From NCBI GenBank assembly GCA_015229045.1, contig JADGCJ010000006.1:12293-76292 (forward strand): a DNA stretch of 64,000 nt, read 5' to 3'. Numbering within the stretch: the stretch's first letter is position 1; each line of letters opens with the position of its first letter. Below are positions 9,172-17,894 of this stretch, one piece after another. This DNA is from Magnetococcales bacterium. Its GTDB lineage: Bacteria; Pseudomonadota; Magnetococcia; Magnetococcales; DC0425bin3. The translations under genes were made by a program, and so were the position numbers. The notes under the pieces are model-generated. The model was not told the DNA's origin. It did not search any database and saw only the letters and a list, made by a program, of their open reading frames with translations.

Positions 9172-10425
9172 TTATTGTCCCGGGAGCGAGCGTTCGACCT
9201 TGGTGAAGACCACGGGTTGCATGGCATCGGCGGGGACTTTGTCAGCCATCATCTTCATGATGGGCGGCAGCAGCAAGCCATAGCGCAACTCGGCGCGCAC
9301 GGTACGAACCCCTTTGGCGGGGATGGTGTAGGCCATTGTCCGTGTCTCCTGGGGTTTCAATCGGCTGTCGCCAACGATGGTCGTGGCCATCGCCGGAGGT
9401 ACGGGCTGGCCTTGGGCGTCGACCAGTTTCATCATCAGCATGGCTTGAGGATCATCCTTGCCGGGGCCGGTCTGTTCATTTTTCCAGAGGGTTTGGCCCT
9501 GGGCGTCCAGGGCGGTCACCTGAAGGGCGACCCAGCGGAAGGGTGCGCCGGTGGGAAAATTGTGGACCAGATTGTTGCGCAGGGTGACTGTCGCTGCCAC
9601 CTGTTCCCCCTGTTGCGTGGCGACCAGATCCAGGGTGACGCCGCGTTTCAGCATGGCCGGATCGTGTCCACCGGCCATGGTGTGGTTGGCATGTCCCTTG
9701 ACCGTCGGCATATGGCAGGATTGACAGGTGACCGTTTGGCCGGCGGCTGACAATTCTGGTCCTGTGGCGCAAAGGGGAACGCCTTGCGGGTTGTTGTGTT
9801 GTTCATGACAGCCGAGGCAGAGACCGGAACTTTGGAACAATCCCCCATTCTGGACATGTGGATAGGGGTTGATGGTTGGTTTGCCACCCTCTCCCGCTCC
9901 CGGGGCCAGGGTCGGCGTACGCCCGCTGTAAGCGCCGTAGGGGCCTTGCAAACCCTTTTGGCTGAAGGTGTAGCTGGCAGATCCCACACGCAGCTTGCCA
10001 TCCTCTCCCTTGGTGCCGTGGAATGTTTCCATGGTGTGGCAGCTGACGCAATTCACCCCTTCCTGGTAGGCTGGCATGGCATCCAGCTTGGTTTTGCCAT
10101 CCAGGGCGGCGTTGGGGGTGTGACAGTGCAGGCATTCGGGATAACCCCCCGTTTTTGGGTTTTTCACCCCCTCTTGAGTCGGATCGCCAATCATGGCCCG
10201 ATACATGGCCCCATGCAGGGGATCCTGGAGAGCCGAGCTTTGCGCGTGGATGGAGCCCTGCCATTCGTTGAAGATCTCCTGATGGCACTCTCCACAAACC
10301 GCTGCTGAAATGTGTTGAAGGGGAGGGCGTTCCTTGTCGGCACGGGCGTCCGTTGCACCCAGCAGGCAGGCAGCGACAAAGAGACCATTGGCCAGGAATA
10401 TTTTCCAAACACGATTCAGGATCAT
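9172..10425 (-). CDS. Pentahaem c-type cytochrome (cytochrome c554-like) with C-terminal beta domain
   Basis: A 417-aa exported cytochrome. A signal peptide covers about residues 1-29 (cleavage near ADA-RAD). The haem-binding half (30-255) has CGECH, CLHCH, CVSCH, CLGCH and CQSCH, five sites in all, with the CxxCH pattern and spacing of cytochrome-c554-like proteins. None is the CxxCK of NrfA, so this is not a standard nitrite reductase. The C-terminal third (about 260-417) has no Cys and looks like an immunoglobulin-like beta domain with VHNFPTGAPFRW, a motif seen in other multihaem cytochromes. First gene of a five-gene unit; the ATG is preceded by AAGGGAG at 8 nt. Likely the substrate-facing or terminal subunit of the complex, substrate unknown. 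Confidence 0.88.
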   Translation of the reverse strand: MILNRVWKIFLANGLFVAACLLGATDARADKERPPLQHISAAVCGECHQEIFNEWQGSIHAQSSALQDPLHGAMYRAMIGDPTQEGVKNPKTGGYPECLHCHTPNAALDGKTKLDAMPAYQEGVNCVSCHTMETFHGTKGEDGKLRVGSASYTFSQKGLQGPYGAYSGRTPTLAPGAGEGGKPTINPYPHVQNGGLFQSSGLCLGCHEQHNNPQGVPLCATGPELSAAGQTVTCQSCHMPTVKGHANHTMAGGHDPAMLKRGVTLDLVATQQGEQVAATVTLRNNLVHNFPTGAPFRWVALQVTALDAQGQTLWKNEQTGPGKDDPQAMLMMKLVDAQGQPVPPAMATTIVGDSRLKPQETRTMAYTIPAKGVRTVRAELRYGLLLPPIMKMMADKVPADAMQPVVFTKVERSLPGQ

Positions 10426-10627
10426 CCGCTCGACTCCCTTTTTGCCGTGAGAAGGTCATTTTGTCCAAGCCCGGGATCTCTCCACGATGACTGACCAAAA
10501 TCCAGCGGATGGTAACATAAAGAATCCTTCTTTTCACCACCCGCCGAAATGAAGCACCCTCTTTGTGGTGGCGAGCGGTTGTTCGGGAAATTATTTCCAG
10601 TCTGTCGGGGAACAATCTGCCGACACC

Positions 10628-10675
10628 CACCAGGACTCTGTCCTGGACCTGTCCGGTTGCCAGACCCTTGGACCC
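10628..10675. repeat. Second copy of the caccaggactctgtcctgg hairpin repeat
   Basis: Contains the same caccaggactctgtcctgg hairpin (arms 10631-10636 and 10640-10645) and the cttggaccccgatg tail found at 1557-1607, with divergence in the middle. It lacks the gggcttcgcccc hairpin. Same orientation as the first copy. Confidence 0.65.
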
Positions 10676-10782
10676 CGATGCCCAAAGGCGATCATGGCCT
10701 CGGGCGTGTCAGTTTCAAATGCGATGGCCCTGCTATTTGGGCAGTTGCCAATTGTGGCACAAATATTGAATGAATCTACTGC

Positions 10783-10833
10783 AAGCGTTGCGCAGTGGTT
10801 TTCGTGATCAGAGGGTGGAGGGAGGCTTCCCCC
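10783..10833. repeat. Inverted copy of the kinase-linker repeat
   Basis: Read on the minus strand it gives gggggaagcctccctccacc followed by ctctgatc and a diverged ctgcgcaac block, the same arrangement as 4245-4303 inside the hybrid kinase and 52735-52798 near the SRP RNA. Confidence 0.65.
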
Positions 10834-10916
10834 GTTCATGAAGGTCAGGTGCATTCCGCTCATCCCCTCGCATGGGGAGGCGCATCAATCCCTACATTTC
10901 TCAGGAGACGGTTCTC

Positions 10917-11249
10917 ATGGCATTCATCATTCATTCGGGTCGGAGCAACAGGTGTCCCGGTTTGAAATCAGCGTGGCTCGCATCCAACCAGGATTTGTCC
11001 TGCACGGATGCCACCACCATGGACCTGCATTTTGCGCATAGACTGGCACACCATTCGCGGATGATGTTCAAGCCCGTGCAACGCATTTTCCGAGAGACAT
11101 CCATCCATCAGGTCATTCGGAACATTTGCACCGAGTCCATCGGCGCCATGGTCATGTCACCGTCGTTGTCACGCATGAACTGGCCAGGAAATGGCAGTTT
11201 TCAGGAGGAGTTCGCTCTGCACTGGAGTGCCCCCCAGACGCTGCAATAA
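10917..11249 (+). CDS. Possible small hypothetical protein
   Basis: A 110-codon frame starting ATG with AGGAGA eight bases upstream, beginning MAFIIHSGRSNRCPG. The composition (many Ser, His, Met, Arg, few charged pairs) is not clearly protein-like, no domain is recognisable and the region is otherwise repeat-rich. Listed only because of the ribosome binding site; it may well be a chance frame. Confidence 0.2.
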   Translation: MAFIIHSGRSNRCPGLKSAWLASNQDLSCTDATTMDLHFAHRLAHHSRMMFKPVQRIFRETSIHQVIRNICTESIGAMVMSPSLSRMNWPGNGSFQEEFALHWSAPQTLQ

Positions 11250-11508
11250 ACCGACCGCAGGATTTCATGTTGTTGACAGTGTCAGATTGTCGACGGCGGG
11301 CTCCGTTGTTGTTTCCGGGAGGTTGGGTCGCAGGGTTCGGCCGGCCCTGCGTCTCTCGTTGTCGATTTTTCACTGATCGCGGCGAGTCCTGGCATCGTCT
11401 CTCCTGACCTCGTCAACCGGGTCGGCGCTCTGTGCTCGCAGGGGGACCGAAACGGCAAAAGTGGCAAAAAAGGATGCGACAGGAAGTCCGGTTTTCATGA
11501 GAAACGCA

Positions 11509-11541
11509 ACTGCCCAGGTACCTCCTCAAGAAAGGCCTGGA
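11509..11541. repeat. Second copy of the tgcccaggta / aaaggcctgg repeat
   Basis: Matches 1488-1521 over 33 nt with one mismatch (c to t). Located 35 bp beyond the end of the mshG-like gene, without the hairpin block that accompanies the first copy. Confidence 0.7.
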
Positions 11542-11575
11542 GCAGAGGCCACTCGCGGGGCGAGAGCCGCATCCA

Positions 11576-12811
11576 TCATCCACCGCCCATTTTTGAGATC
11601 AACTGATAAACAGGTGCAAACAAGGCAACAATGATCAGCATGAACAGGCCACCACCAATGGCCAGCGCAACTGGCTCAATGATTTTGCCAATATTGGCCA
11701 CGATCAGCTCCAGCTTGACCCTGTAATCCTCGGCAACATACTTAAGCTGATCGGAAAGAGTACCGCTCTGTTCACCAACGCCGATCATACGCACGACAAA
11801 ACTGGGAAAAATGTTGGCCGCATGGAAGGAGTCACGCAACCCTGTTCCCTGCATGAGCTGCGAACGCACCTGAGCCAGTTTTTCCTTGTAAACCTCGTTT
11901 TTGAGATTTTGGCTCATGGTGTCCAGACTCTTGAATATGTCGACGCCAGACTGCAGCATGAGGCTGAGATACTCGGTTATGAAGGCAAGATTGAAGGACT
12001 GAATGATCATCTTCAGAACCGGCACCTTCAGCCAGAGACCATGAAAAAACCTCCTGCTGGGCTGATGCATGCTATTTAAAAGTTTCAGCAACCTGTAGGT
12101 GACGAAGAGTGTCCCCAGGATGTACAAGAGATACTGCTTCAAAAAGTCCGAAAGGTTCATGACCGCTATGGTGAACCATGGGAGTTTCAGTTCGGCCGAT
12201 TTGAAGAGATCGCTCAAGACGGGAGCAACGATAACCAGCCAGAAAGCGATGGCCGAAAAAATGGCCGTAAACATGAACGCAGGGTAGATCAAGGCCGACT
12301 TGGTGTCCTTGACGATACGGTCGACACGCTTGACATGCTCTCCGGCGTCTTTGAGAGTCCGATCCAGGTTGCCGCTCTCTTCACCAAGCCTGACCAGAAA
12401 AACCATCGATCCAGGAAAGTGTTGCGGGTATGCCTTGACCGCCTCGGCCATGCTGACACCACCCTCGATGCGCATGACAATCTCCCCGCCGAGGCGTGCC
12501 AGTGTGGTGTTGTCATGTTCAGCCATGGCATCCTTGATGGCCGTTATCAAGGGGATACCGGCAGCCAACATGACCGCGACGTTGCTCAGGGATTCAGCCA
12601 GCTCCGCTTTGGTGATGGGCTTGGCAAAGAAACCCACCAGCAGGTTGATCAGCCCGGAGAGCAGGGGGGGGACGATCTCGGCAAAGAGGACAGTGCTGCC
12701 CTTTTTCTCCAGATAGGTCATGGCCGAGATGGGGTTCTGGAAAGGCAGTTCGACAAATCCGCCCTGCATCCGTCCATCTTTATCGATCAGTTTGTAACGA
12801 AAATAAGCCAT
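11576..12811 (-). CDS. Type II secretion/type IV pilus platform protein, MshG/GspF family
   Basis: A 411-aa inner-membrane platform protein which, with the assembly ATPase, drives pilin polymerisation. Two GspF domains of about 120 residues are visible (about 70-190 and 275-395), each followed by a hydrophobic segment (IYPAFMFTAIFSAIAFWLVI, and GGGLFMLIIVALFAP at the C-terminus). Motifs typical of the family include ALIYPAFM, MIGVGEQSGTL and LVRLGEESGNLD. The N-terminus MAYFRYKLIDKDG is that of MSHA-type GspF proteins. It follows the MshE-like ATPase by 12 bp with AAGGGA at 8 nt before the ATG. It is the last gene of the cluster on this side; no pilin gene follows within the window. Confidence 0.9.
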   Translation of the reverse strand: MAYFRYKLIDKDGRMQGGFVELPFQNPISAMTYLEKKGSTVLFAEIVPPLLSGLINLLVGFFAKPITKAELAESLSNVAVMLAAGIPLITAIKDAMAEHDNTTLARLGGEIVMRIEGGVSMAEAVKAYPQHFPGSMVFLVRLGEESGNLDRTLKDAGEHVKRVDRIVKDTKSALIYPAFMFTAIFSAIAFWLVIVAPVLSDLFKSAELKLPWFTIAVMNLSDFLKQYLLYILGTLFVTYRLLKLLNSMHQPSRRFFHGLWLKVPVLKMIIQSFNLAFITEYLSLMLQSGVDIFKSLDTMSQNLKNEVYKEKLAQVRSQLMQGTGLRDSFHAANIFPSFVVRMIGVGEQSGTLSDQLKYVAEDYRVKLELIVANIGKIIEPVALAIGGGLFMLIIVALFAPVYQLISKMGGG

Positions 12812-12823
12812 GGAGCGATTCCC

Positions 12824-14473
12824 TTAGTAACCCAGAACCCGAATAACCTCATTGACGGATATTTCGCCCCGTTTCAATTTGGCACGAGCGTTATCCATGA
12901 TCTCCAGGAAGCCGCCTTCCTTGGCCGTTTTAAGCATATCATCCAGGTGATCATCCCGGGCGATCTGGGTGGAGAGGGCCTTGTCGATCTTGAGTATTTC
13001 ATAAACCAGCGTACGTCCGAGGAAACCGGAGCCAAAGCAGGTCGGGCATCCCTTCCCTCGATAGAGCACCTTGATGGTGGGATCGCCGACGTAGGCCAGC
13101 TCTTCCTCGGTGGGTTGATACTCTTCGCGGCAACTGTTGCAGATACGCCGGACCAGACGCTGGCTGACCACCCCGACCAGGGAGTCGGCCACCATGAACG
13201 AGGGAATGCCCAGGGAGCGCAGACGGGGCAGGGCGCCAAAAGCGGTGTTGGTGTGCAGAGTCGAAAGCACCAGGTGTCCGGTTTCCGAGGCGGAAATGGC
13301 GGTCTCGGCGGTCTCTTTGTCACGGACTTCGCCGACCAGGATGACATCCGGGTCATGTCGGAGAAAATGGCGGATGGCCGAGGCAAAGGTATAACCGGCC
13401 TTGACGTTGATCTGGGTTTGCCGCACCAGGGGAATGCGGTATTCGATCGGGTTTTCGACGGTCAGGACGTTTTTCTCGGTGAGGTTCAAAGCCCGGACCG
13501 CTGCATAGAGGGTCGTGGTTTTTCCGGATCCGGTGGGGCCTGTCAGCAGGACGATGCCGAATGGTTCATTGAATATTTGCCGCAACAGGGCGATGTCGTC
13601 TGGTTCAAAGCCCAGCTGGGTCATGCTCATGAAGTCGCTGCGCATGGGAAGCAGACGCATCACGACGTTTTCGCCGAAGGGGCAGACTGTTGTCGAGACA
13701 CGGAAATCGTAGCGACTGTTCAGGATCATTTCGGAAAAGCTGCCGTCCTGGGGCAGGCGCTGCTCGGCGATATCCATGTCCGCCCGCATCTTGATCGTCG
13801 AGATCAGGCGCTTCATGTTGATGGGCATGGCAAACATGGAACGCATCACACCGTCGACCCGGAAGGCGATATTGATGGTCCGGTCCATGGGGCGAATGTG
13901 AATGTCCGATGCCCGCATTTTGACAGCAAACTGGAACAGATTGCTGATGAAGGGATCCAATGTCCGGACGTCGTCGACGTCTGCCGTCAACAACTGGAGT
14001 TCCCTCTGCAGCAGCTTCTCGACAGGATTTTCCAGAAAATAATAATAATACTGGACAGCATTGCGTATCTTGTTTTTCTCACCCTGACGAAACTTCGGAC
14101 GCAGACCCGTATGCCGGGTGATCAGCTTTTCCAACTGCCCCACGTCATCGTTGGCAGAGATGACCTGCATATCGGAACCGGCGTGGCTGAGGGGCAAAAA
14201 GTGGTGCAGTTCGCAGAGGTTCTGGTTGAACAGGCGCAGCGTGTCCTCGTTGGGGATCACCCGGTCCACATCCACATATTCGCGTTTTTCCTGCTCGGCG
14301 ATGGTGGTTGCCACATCGTACTGGGACACGAAACCAAGTCTCTCGAGAATTTCACCAACCTTCTCCTTGGTGATCTTCTGGTCCTGAAGAGCCAGTTCAA
14401 TGTGGTCCTGAGTGATGAGTTGCTTTTCCTTGAGCAACTCCCCCATTGGTTTTTTTTGTACGCCTTCAGCCAT
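12824..14473 (-). CDS. Pilus assembly ATPase, MshE/GspE/PilB family
   Basis: Hexameric cytoplasmic ATPase powering extension of a type IV-like (MSHA) pilus. About 549 aa. The N-terminal part (1-150) has the MshEN-like/GspE N-domain pattern (GELLKEKQLITQDHIELAL). The motor domain shows ADMDIAEQRLPQDG, Walker A GPTGSGKTTT, Asp box, Walker B ILVGEVRDKETAE, the His box LSTLHTN, and a tetracysteine zinc site (CNSC and CPTC). The ATG at 14473 has AAAAGGA eight bases upstream; another ATG at 14482 lies against that site and is less likely. The order secretin, MshN, MshM, MshE, MshG matches MSHA clusters. Confidence 0.92.
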   Translation of the reverse strand: MAEGVQKKPMGELLKEKQLITQDHIELALQDQKITKEKVGEILERLGFVSQYDVATTIAEQEKREYVDVDRVIPNEDTLRLFNQNLCELHHFLPLSHAGSDMQVISANDDVGQLEKLITRHTGLRPKFRQGEKNKIRNAVQYYYYFLENPVEKLLQRELQLLTADVDDVRTLDPFISNLFQFAVKMRASDIHIRPMDRTINIAFRVDGVMRSMFAMPINMKRLISTIKMRADMDIAEQRLPQDGSFSEMILNSRYDFRVSTTVCPFGENVVMRLLPMRSDFMSMTQLGFEPDDIALLRQIFNEPFGIVLLTGPTGSGKTTTLYAAVRALNLTEKNVLTVENPIEYRIPLVRQTQINVKAGYTFASAIRHFLRHDPDVILVGEVRDKETAETAISASETGHLVLSTLHTNTAFGALPRLRSLGIPSFMVADSLVGVVSQRLVRRICNSCREEYQPTEEELAYVGDPTIKVLYRGKGCPTCFGSGFLGRTLVYEILKIDKALSTQIARDDHLDDMLKTAKEGGFLEIMDNARAKLKRGEISVNEVIRVLGY

Positions 14474-14521
14474 GATTGCCATCCTTTTCTGTCAACTTTC
14501 AGAACCCGGAAAGTTCAAAGA

Positions 14522-17500
14522 TCACCCCTGTCCATTCATGCCAGATGCTTCTGGACGATACTCCAGGATGAGTCTCTCCTGCCTGATGTAGCGGGCCAGG
14601 TCTTTGGACAGGATTTCGGCCTGATCCCGGGTGGGTACAGGACCAACCCGGACGGTTACCCATTTTTTGCCGGTCTCCCTGGAGCGAATCAGCGATGTGA
14701 AAACACGAAACCCTTTATTCTGCAACATCTTGACAACATCATTGAAGTCGGCGCTTTCGTCAAAACTGGCGACCTGAACCACCCATTGCACCCCGTCGTC
14801 CTGGACGGCACCTCCGGCGGGAGGAGGGGATGCCGCCGGAAGGGGGTTCCGTACTGGTTTTGGACTGGGTGTCGCTTTTTCTTCGGCTGGTTTTGACGCA
14901 GCCACTTTCGACTGCCGCATCAGGAGAAACAGGGTGGCTGAATCGGGACGCCCGGTCAACGGAATACCTGCATTTTTCTGGAAGTGTGCCAGAGAGGCGA
15001 GAGTATATCGGCCCACGATCCCATCCACAGGCGCTGTATAAACGCCCTTGTTTGCCAAAGCCTCCTGCAATTTCCGGACATCATCGCCGCTCTGGCTGAA
15101 ATAGATCACATCCATCCAGAAAGGTGGTTTCCAGAACAGCATATACTTTTTGGTCCCGCCATCCGGAGTGTACGGGAAGATGGCATACTCTTTCGGGTCC
15201 ATTCCTGCGGGTAATTGTTCCAGTTGAACCAATCTGTAGCCGGACTCGCGAGCGATCTTTTGCTCGACGGCTTCCAGCGAGCCATCTTTCAAGCCACGGG
15301 AAAACGCCGCCGCAAATTGTTCCAGATTATAGTGAACCATGAAACTGAGCAGTTCAGGGGGGATCCTGGCCACGATGTCGGAGTTGTCTTTGTGCGCTTG
15401 CAGGCGACTTTGCACATCGCCCACCATCTGCTGGGCATGGCGCGCCTGTTCCTGCATGGCCGTTATTTGAACTTTGGCGCCATGCGCTTCAGCTTCGGCA
15501 CTCTGTCTTGCCTTTTGCAGTTCCAGAAGCTGGCTTTGCACCTGGTCGTCGGTCAGCCCCACCTGTTTTTTTTGATACTCTTTTTGCAACTCTTCGGCGC
15601 GCTGTTGTGCAGCCTCGGCTTTTGCCAGGGCCTTTTCGACCTCGGACCGCAATCCGCTGGCAGCACTTTCGGCTTTTTGCCGTGCCTTGTCCAATTCGGT
15701 CAGACGTTTTTCGTAGAGTTCCTGGTTGATCCCTTTGGGGGTTGCGGTGTTGACGGCATAGGATTGTCGGAACTCGGCCAGCATGGCTCCGGCACGTTTG
15801 CCGGAATCGGCGATTTTTGTTTCGGCTTCGGCGCGAGCGCTGCGAATCTCTTCCAGAGATTTCCGGCGCTCTTTCTGCCACTCGGTCTCGCGCTCGGCAA
15901 GTTCTTGTTTCATTTTGGCGACAACGGTCTGGGCATTTTTCTTGACATCCTCGACCTGGGCCATGGCTTGTGCCGCTTCGGCGCGAGCCTTGCTGACCTC
16001 CGCTTCGGCTTTCTCGCGCAACTCCTTGGCCTTGTTCAGTTTGTCCTCTTGTTCGCGGCTCTGTCTGGTCAGTTCGGCTGTCTCTTTGACGCGGGCTTCG
16101 GCTTCGGCACGCGCCTGGGCCTCCTGTTTGCGGGCTTCGGCTGTCTCTGCCTGGGCTTTCTCCTGTTCAGCGAAGGCCAACGTCAATGCCTTGGTCTGTT
16201 CCTGGATGGCCGCCTTGATCTTGATCAGCTCCTCCTGGGCGCGTATCCCCTCTTGTTCTCCCTTTTGTCGCGCCGCTGCGGATTGGCGCAACAACTCTTC
16301 CTGGCGTTTGGCCTCTTCCTGCGCAAGATTCATGGCTTTTTCAGACTGCGAAACCTTTGCTTCGGCCTCTTCGCGTATTTTTCGCGCCTGGGCCAGGGCG
16401 TCCTGAAAGAGCTGCCCCTCTTTTCCGTCCTTGCTTTGGGCCACCCGGGTCAGGGCCTGTGCTTCGCGTATCTGCGCCTGGGAGACCTCCAGTTGGGCGC
16501 GTTCCTGGGACAGGCGCGCCTGGGCGATTTCAGCCCGGGATGCCTCCTGGGCCGCTTTGGCCTTCAACTCCTCGGCATGGGCTTTTTCCTGGGCTGCCCG
16601 CGCCTTGGCGGCCTCTTTTTCAGCGTTTTGTTGCAACAGTCTGGCTTTGGCAAGCTCTGTGGATACCGTATCGCTCTTGACAGCCAACCCCTGCGACAAA
16701 AAGCCCGGATGCAGGACAATCCACACCAGAGCGGCGGTGAGGGCAGCGGCACCTGCCCCCATCGTCAACCATCGTTTCCAAGGTTTTTTGGGCATGCCAA
16801 AACCGACTTCGGCAGCCACTTCCATCAACAGGCGTCTGCTGATTCGATGTGTGTTGTAGGCAAAGAGGCCGTACAGACAGCGATCCATCAAATTGTTGAT
16901 GCGTCTCGGGTTGCCACCTGTCAGCGCATGCATCACCTTGAAGATCCGGTCGGATATCTGTACCCCGCCCTGTGAACCGGCTGTGCTCAACTTGAAATAG
17001 ACGTACTGCTTCAGCTCTTCACGATCCAGAGGACGCACTTCTGCATGAACGACGACGCGGCTTTTCAATTGCCGCATCTCATGTGTGTTCAGTTTATCGA
17101 TCAGTTCAGGCTGGCCAACGAGGAGGATTTGAACGAGTTTCTCGGCGTTGGTCTCCAGGTTGGAGATCATCCGGATCAGTTCCAGACTCTCCGTCGAGAG
17201 ATTCTGGGCATCATCGATAATGATGGCGCAATTTTTCCCAATGGCATACCGATCCATCAAGAAACGGTTCAATGCTTCAATCCGACCTTGCAGGGTGTTA
17301 TCGCCGGTGGCGATGCCAAAATCCTTGACGATTTCGTTGAGAAGATCCGACCCTTGCAAAAATGTATTGAACACCAGAGCCGATTCAACCCCTTCTCCAT
17401 CCAGAAGGCGCAGAATTCTCTGGCTGATGGTTGTCTTGCCCAGACCGACTTCGCCGGTAATGACCAGGAAACCCTTGCGCGTGAAGATGCTGTGCAGTAT

Positions 17501-17632
17501 CTCGGAGATCAGGGCGTCGATGCGGGACGGCAGAAAAAAGTATTCATTATCCGGAGAGACCGGAAACGGATTGCGCTTCAGCCCGAGAAAATCAAGAAAG
17601 GCCTCCTTCTGCGCAACCATCTCTTGTCTCAT
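14522..17632 (-). CDS. MshM/ExeA-like AAA ATPase fused to a long coiled coil, peptidoglycan-binding and SPOR domains
   Basis: A 1036-aa protein. Residues 1-270 are an ExeA/MshM-type AAA+ ATPase (Walker A GEVGLGKTT at 60-68, Walker B CAIIIDDAQ at 135-142), of the group that helps insert secretins through the cell wall. One membrane span follows (about 288-308). Residues about 320-740 are an Ala/Glu/Lys/Gln-rich helical region, almost certainly a long periplasmic coiled coil. A unique stretch of about 110 residues is followed by a PG_binding_1-like domain (about 848-905, VDGIVGRYTLASLAHFQ), a Pro-rich spacer, and a SPOR domain (about 950-1028, WVVQVASFDE). Standard MshM is about 280-300 aa, so the periplasmic part is an unusual extension. 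Start uncertain by a few codons: the ribosome binding site touches the first ATG. Confidence 0.88.
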   Translation of the reverse strand: MRQEMVAQKEAFLDFLGLKRNPFPVSPDNEYFFLPSRIDALISEILHSIFTRKGFLVITGEVGLGKTTISQRILRLLDGEGVESALVFNTFLQGSDLLNEIVKDFGIATGDNTLQGRIEALNRFLMDRYAIGKNCAIIIDDAQNLSTESLELIRMISNLETNAEKLVQILLVGQPELIDKLNTHEMRQLKSRVVVHAEVRPLDREELKQYVYFKLSTAGSQGGVQISDRIFKVMHALTGGNPRRINNLMDRCLYGLFAYNTHRISRRLLMEVAAEVGFGMPKKPWKRWLTMGAGAAALTAALVWIVLHPGFLSQGLAVKSDTVSTELAKARLLQQNAEKEAAKARAAQEKAHAEELKAKAAQEASRAEIAQARLSQERAQLEVSQAQIREAQALTRVAQSKDGKEGQLFQDALAQARKIREEAEAKVSQSEKAMNLAQEEAKRQEELLRQSAAARQKGEQEGIRAQEELIKIKAAIQEQTKALTLAFAEQEKAQAETAEARKQEAQARAEAEARVKETAELTRQSREQEDKLNKAKELREKAEAEVSKARAEAAQAMAQVEDVKKNAQTVVAKMKQELAERETEWQKERRKSLEEIRSARAEAETKIADSGKRAGAMLAEFRQSYAVNTATPKGINQELYEKRLTELDKARQKAESAASGLRSEVEKALAKAEAAQQRAEELQKEYQKKQVGLTDDQVQSQLLELQKARQSAEAEAHGAKVQITAMQEQARHAQQMVGDVQSRLQAHKDNSDIVARIPPELLSFMVHYNLEQFAAAFSRGLKDGSLEAVEQKIARESGYRLVQLEQLPAGMDPKEYAIFPYTPDGGTKKYMLFWKPPFWMDVIYFSQSGDDVRKLQEALANKGVYTAPVDGIVGRYTLASLAHFQKNAGIPLTGRPDSATLFLLMRQSKVAASKPAEEKATPSPKPVRNPLPAASPPPAGGAVQDDGVQWVVQVASFDESADFNDVVKMLQNKGFRVFTSLIRSRETGKKWVTVRVGPVPTRDQAEILSKDLARYIRQERLILEYRPEASGMNGQG

Positions 17633-17664
17633 CCTCCTCGTATTGACTCCCGTCGGCCCATCTT

Positions 17665-17789
17665 ATTCCAATTCCAGATCAAGCGTCTGCTTCGCTGACT
17701 GCCTCACTCACTCCTCGCCGTACCCGACACGTACTGCCTCGTCGCTCACGCGTTGCCGCCTCGCATTCATCTTGATCTGGAATTGGAAT
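17665..17789. repeat. 125-bp element with perfect 19-bp terminal inverted repeats (MITE-like)
   Basis: The left end attccaattccagatcaag (17665-17683) is the exact reverse complement of the right end (17771-17789). The interior is non-coding. The rightmost 62 nt (17728-17789) recur at 62044-62105 with four mismatches, all transitions. It lies in the gap between the mshN-like and mshM-like genes, that is, inside the presumed pilus operon, where the hairpin could reduce read-through. No target-site duplication is obvious. Confidence 0.75.
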
Positions 17790-17894
17790 GACCTCATCAA
17801 CCCGCACCGGAGACTGCACCGGCCAAGGCTTTCGTCCAGACGGCAGAAAACACCCCCTTAAACCGAAAACACTCTTCGCCAATCGACAACCGTC

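Larger units (their letters stand above)
10426..11575. other. Repeat-bearing intergenic region, no confident gene
   Basis: This 1150-bp stretch lies between the divergently placed start of the cytochrome unit (minus strand) and the 3' end of the pilus cluster. It contains three dispersed repeats (10628-10675, 10783-10833, 11509-11541) and one weakly supported small frame at 10917-11249. The cytochrome promoter should lie just right of 10426. The rest shows nothing I can name. Confidence 0.6.

Noticed and set aside
9172..10425. Pentahaem cytochrome as NrfA nitrite reductase
   Set aside because: All five haem sites are CxxCH; NrfA has a CxxCK (or variant) catalytic site and a different length, and the C-terminal third is an Ig-like domain.
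10755..10770. TGGCAC-N5-TTGA resembling a sigma-54 promoter
   Set aside because: The last base of the -12 element does not match TTGC, and no convincing gene follows downstream.
17640..17890. Inverted repeats as part of a CRISPR array
   Set aside because: Only two inverted arms and no spaced direct repeats; fits a MITE-like element.
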